NCBI RefSeq assembly: GCF_019798055.1
Contig: NZ_JAHOPH010000010.1
Span: forward strand, 62,001 to 126,000
DNA: 64,000 nucleotides
Reading direction: 5' to 3'
Source: Salsipaludibacter albus
Lineage (GTDB): Bacteria > Actinomycetota > Nitriliruptoria > Nitriliruptorales > Nitriliruptoraceae
The first letter of the stretch is position 1. Each line of letters starts with the position of its first letter. Of the stretch, positions 61,176 through 64,000 are shown one piece after another. The position numbers and the translations under genes were made by a program. Under the pieces are notes generated by a model. The model worked only from the letters and a program-made list of their open reading frames with translations, was not told the DNA's origin and searched no databases.

Positions 61176-62216
61176 GTGCAGCTCGCCCATTTCCTGTCCT
61201 ACGCCGGCAACCCACGCGAGACCGCCGAACAGGTCGTCGCGCAGGAGTCGGCCGGGCTCGACATCGTCTGGGTCGCGGAGGCCTACGGCTTCGACTCGCC
61301 GACCCTGATGGGCTACCTCGCCGCGCGGACCGAGCACCTGCAGATCGGGTCGGCGATCCTCAACGTGTTCTCGCGCACCCCGGGCGCCATCGCCCAGACC
61401 GCGGCGGGGCTCGACAACGTCAGTGGGGGACGGGCGATCCTGGGTCTCGGCGCCTCCGGTCCCCAGGTCATCGAGGGGTTCCACGGCGTGCCCTACCGCA
61501 AGCCGCTGACCCGGACCCGCGAGGTGATCGACGTCGTCCGCCTGGCGCTGCGACGTGGGACGCTGGAGTACCAGGGTGACACCGTGACCCTGCCGCTGCC
61601 GGCCGACCAGGGCATGGGACTGGGCAAGCCGCTCAAGATGATCAACACGCCCGAGCGTCCGGCCGTGCCGATCTACATGGCGTCGCTCGGCAGCAAGTCG
61701 GTGGCCACCGCCGCCGAGATCGCCGACGGCTGGATCCCGCACCTGTTCCTTCCCGAGCGGGCCGAGCGTGTCTGGGGCGAGTCGCTGGCCGACGGGCGGT
61801 CGCGGCGCAGCGGCGAGCTGGGCGACCTGGAGGTCGTGGCCGGCGGGCTGCTGGCCATCACCGATCGACCCGAGCAGGCCGAGGCCATCCTGGCGGAGGG
61901 CCGCAAGGTGGCGGCGCTGTATGTGGGCGGCATGGGTGCCCGTGACAAGAACTTCTACAACGACCTGTGGGTCGACTACGGGTTCGACGACGAGGCCGCG
62001 ACGGTGCAGGACCTGTACCTGTCCGGCAAGAAGCGCGAGGCCGCGGCGGCCTTCGACGGCGACACCATCGCGGCGATGAACCTCGTCGGCGACGAGGCCT
62101 TCGTGCGTGACCGCCTCGACGCCTTCCGTGCAGCCGGCGTCACCGTGCTCAACGTGATCCCGGCCGGCCCCGACCCGCTCGGTGACCTCGCCCGGGTCAA
62201 GGACTGGGTGGCGTAA
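61176..62216 (+). CDS. LLM-class flavin/F420-dependent oxidoreductase
   Basis: 346 aa. Luciferase-like TIM barrel: ESAGLDIVWVAEAYGFDSPTLMGYLAARTEHLQIGSAILN (with Ala/Gly-rich strands), LGLGASGPQVIEGFHG, YMASLGSKSVATAAEIADGWIPH. In actinobacteria such enzymes often use coenzyme F420. The GTG at 61176 with GGAG at 61166-61169 begins at QLAHFLSYAGNP. The substrate is unknown. A thioesterase-like gene follows. Confidence 0.92.
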   Translation: MQLAHFLSYAGNPRETAEQVVAQESAGLDIVWVAEAYGFDSPTLMGYLAARTEHLQIGSAILNVFSRTPGAIAQTAAGLDNVSGGRAILGLGASGPQVIEGFHGVPYRKPLTRTREVIDVVRLALRRGTLEYQGDTVTLPLPADQGMGLGKPLKMINTPERPAVPIYMASLGSKSVATAAEIADGWIPHLFLPERAERVWGESLADGRSRRSGELGDLEVVAGGLLAITDRPEQAEAILAEGRKVAALYVGGMGARDKNFYNDLWVDYGFDDEAATVQDLYLSGKKREAAAAFDGDTIAAMNLVGDEAFVRDRLDAFRAAGVTVLNVIPAGPDPLGDLARVKDWVA

Positions 62217-62278
62217 CCGCGCCCGACGACTGCCGGGGACGGCCGATCGACGGTGTCGCGGCCGCCCGGGTCGCCAGC

Positions 62279-62710
62279 ATGCTCGACGTCGCCCGCGACC
62301 ACGCCCGCCGCCACGGCGTGCCCGACGACCCCGGACCCGCGCCCGCGCCCGATGCACGGATGCCGGCCGTGGGCACGACGGCGTCGCGCACCTTCGTCGT
62401 CACGTCCGACGACACCGCGGCCGCGATGGGCCACCCCGACGCTGGCATGGCCGTGCTGGCCAGTCCCCGCCTGGCGCTGTGGTTCGAGCTGGTCTCCGGG
62501 GACACCCTGCCGGCACCGGGGGACACCACGTCCCACGTCGGCTCCGGGATCCTGCTGCACCACCTGGGCCCGGCCCGCGTCGGCGACACCGTCGAGGTCC
62601 GTGTCGAGGTGGCCACCGTCGCCGGCCGCACCGTCGGCCTCACCTGTGACGCCCGGGTCGGCGACGACCTGGTCGGCACGGGGTCCCACCAGCGCGTCCT
62701 GCTGGCGTGA
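62279..62710 (+). CDS. hotdog-fold thioesterase-like protein (FlK type)
   Basis: 143 aa. The helix ASPRLALWFELVSG and the block PGDTTSHVGSGILLHHLGPARVGDTVEV match the single hotdog domain of acyl-CoA thioesterases such as fluoroacetyl-CoA thioesterase FlK. No start is available upstream in frame. It overlaps the next gene (GTGA), so they are coupled. Confidence 0.83.
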   Translation: MLDVARDHARRHGVPDDPGPAPAPDARMPAVGTTASRTFVVTSDDTAAAMGHPDAGMAVLASPRLALWFELVSGDTLPAPGDTTSHVGSGILLHHLGPARVGDTVEVRVEVATVAGRTVGLTCDARVGDDLVGTGSHQRVLLA

Positions 62711-63177
62711 ACGACGACGGGCCGGAGCGAACCCCGGACGGCCACCACGTGGTGATCGACGGTCGGCGCTGGCGCGCCACGGACCCCGACCTGCCCGAAG
62801 CGCTCCGCAGCGCCCTGGTCGGCGAGCTCATGGCGGCGCGTCGAGCCGTCGGTGCGGCCGACACCGACGTGGCCGTGCGGCGCGCTCGGGACCGCGTCCA
62901 GGACGCCAAGGTCGCGCTGGGCGAGCGCGGCCATCCGTGGTGGGAGGAGGCGGACGACGACCAGCGTCGGGAGCGCGTGGCGGCGACGCTCCGGGCCCTG
63001 GCGCGTCGGGCCGACGGCGGTCCGGTGGGCCTGTCGACGGCAGCGCAGGTGCTGCCCGACGGGCGGGACGGGCACGAGCCACCCGGCCCGGTGCACGACG
63101 TCGCCGCCGACCTGGTGGCCGGCGGCGACGTGGTCTGGGTGGACGAGGCGCGGGACGCCGTCACCCTGCGGAACTAG
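62707..63177 (+). CDS. small uncharacterised protein of an actinobacterial conserved type
   Basis: 156 aa. Begins with VVIDGRRWRATDPDLPEALRSALVGELMAARRAV, a pattern I recall in actinobacterial proteins named, without proof, biopolymer transporter Tol, with a second DUF3253-like winged-helix end. Function not known. Its start overlaps the thioesterase stop and its stop overlaps the pirin stop within CTAG at 63174-63177. Confidence 0.78.
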   Translation: MNDDGPERTPDGHHVVIDGRRWRATDPDLPEALRSALVGELMAARRAVGAADTDVAVRRARDRVQDAKVALGERGHPWWEEADDDQRRERVAATLRALARRADGGPVGLSTAAQVLPDGRDGHEPPGPVHDVAADLVAGGDVVWVDEARDAVTLRN

Positions 63178-64000
63178 TTCGTGCGACCGTCCTGGCGGGA
63201 GTCGCCGCCCAGGCCCGGGTGAGGCGTGTTGGGGATGACGCCGAGCCGGCCGGCCTGGAAGTCCTCGAAGGCCTTGACCAGCTCGCCCCGGGTGTTCATC
63301 ACGAACGGTCCGTGCCAGGCGATCGGCTCCTGGATCGGCTCGCCACCCAGGACCAGGACGTCCATGCGCGGCGTGCGCGACTCCTGGGCCTCGTCGGCCG
63401 TCACGACCAGCACGTCGCCCTCGCGACGGAAGGTCGCGAGCTGGCCGGTACGGATCGGGGCACGCGAGTCCCCGACGGTGCCACTGCCACCCAGCACGTA
63501 GGCAAGGGCATTGAAGGCCGGGTTCCAGGGCAGGCGGACCTCGGCGCCGGGCTCGATGGTCAGGTGCGCCATCGTGATCGGCGTGTGGGTGATGCCCGGG
63601 CCCTTGGTCCCGTCGAGCTCACCGGCGATCAGCCGGACGAGCGCACCACCGTCGTGGGAGGTCAGCAGGCGCACGTCGCCACCGCGGATGTCCTGGTAGC
63701 GCGGGTCCATCATCTTGTGGGCCTTCGGCAGGTTGACCCACAGCTGGAAGCCGTGGAACAGCCCGCCGGACACCACCAGGTCCTCCGGCGGCCGCTCGAT
63801 GTGCAGCAGCCCGGAGCCCGCGGTCATCCACTGGGTGTCGCCGTTGGTGATGACCCCGCCGCCACCGGTCGAGTCCTGGTGCTCGAAGGTCCCGTCGATG
63901 ATGTAGGTCACGGTCTCGAAGCCGCGGTGCGGGTGCCACGACGTGCCCTTGGGCTCGCCCGGCGCGTACTCCACCTCACCCATCTGGTCCAGGTGGATGA
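63174..64000 (-). CDS. pirin-family protein (5' end outside window)
   Basis: At least 275 aa are in the window; the frame continues past base 64000. The bicupin motifs SWHPHRGFETVTYIIDG and GDTQWMTAGSGLLHIE contain the His/Glu metal site of pirin, and the usual LxxMGxVxYAPGE precursor is present at the window edge. Pirins are iron-binding, some are quercetinases or regulators. A start at 63983 is within the fold and not real. Confidence 0.92.
   Translation of the reverse strand, partial: IHLDQMGEVEYAPGEPKGTSWHPHRGFETVTYIIDGTFEHQDSTGGGGVITNGDTQWMTAGSGLLHIERPPEDLVVSGGLFHGFQLWVNLPKAHKMMDPRYQDIRGGDVRLLTSHDGGALVRLIAGELDGTKGPGITHTPITMAHLTIEPGAEVRLPWNPAFNALAYVLGGSGTVGDSRAPIRTGQLATFRREGDVLVVTADEAQESRTPRMDVLVLGGEPIQEPIAWHGPFVMNTRGELVKAFEDFQAGRLGVIPNTPHPGLGGDSRQDGRTN

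Overview
The window is very GC-rich DNA with GTG starts, strong GGAGG ribosome-binding sites and an actinobacterial gene set: the maltokinase/GlgB/GlgX/GlgP glucan genes, an F420-type LLM oxidoreductase, sortase-type surface proteins and a TrmB/LuxR-like regulator. I infer a high-GC actinobacterium. A deep-branching lineage such as Nitriliruptoria (Euzebya or Egibacter relatives) is possible, but the sequence alone does not prove it.

Layout. 1-3.7 kb: end of a maltokinase, glgB and a convergent lipoprotein. 3.8-10.6 kb: AraC regulator, membrane-anchored CHAT protease, FG-GAP protein, unknown protein and secreted M14 carboxypeptidase. 10.8-14.1 kb: two O6-alkylguanine methyltransferases, a D-amino-acid-oxidase-like enzyme, an ECF-type sigma factor and an SRPBCC protein. 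14.3-18.7 kb: glgX and glgP, completing a glucan pathway split by about 11 kb. 18.8-20.9 kb: OafA-type acyltransferase. 20.9-23.8 kb: an overlapping three-gene operon of retropepsin-like protease, aspartoacylase-like peptidase and a RimK ligase fused to an RCK_C domain. 23.9-27.8 kb: ilvE, an ArsR-type regulator divergent from a 47-aa protein, CsbD protein and esterase. 27.8-31.0 kb: an operon of two esterases and an ATP-grasp protein.

31.0-36.6 kb: a thiamine operon read leftward, with a TPP riboswitch, thiamine diphosphokinase, an ABC importer (binding protein, fused permease, ATPase) and a NYN-type nuclease gene. 36.7-38.2 kb: a TrmB/LuxR-like regulator divergent from a 65-aa secreted peptide that carries the pentapeptide IFDIG twice; this is the best candidate here for an undescribed signalling system. 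38.3-43.8 kb: malic enzyme, then a second ABC importer (NMT1/THI5 type) led by an IclR-PNPOx fusion regulator. 44.1-57.5 kb: two giant repeat-built surface proteins (1566 and 2801 aa) ending in LPHTG and LPRTG anchors. 57.6-64 kb: repeat-rich spacer, membrane protein, Fur regulator, winged-helix protein, MOSC protein, LLM oxidoreductase, thioesterase, small unknown protein and a pirin cut by the window end.

Several spacers hold hairpin-forming repeats (32.6, 39.8, 48.8 and 57.7 kb), some of which share a GTGTGCGG or GTCGAGTGT core and may be one dispersed family. No tRNA, rRNA, CRISPR array, transposase or sortase gene was seen.
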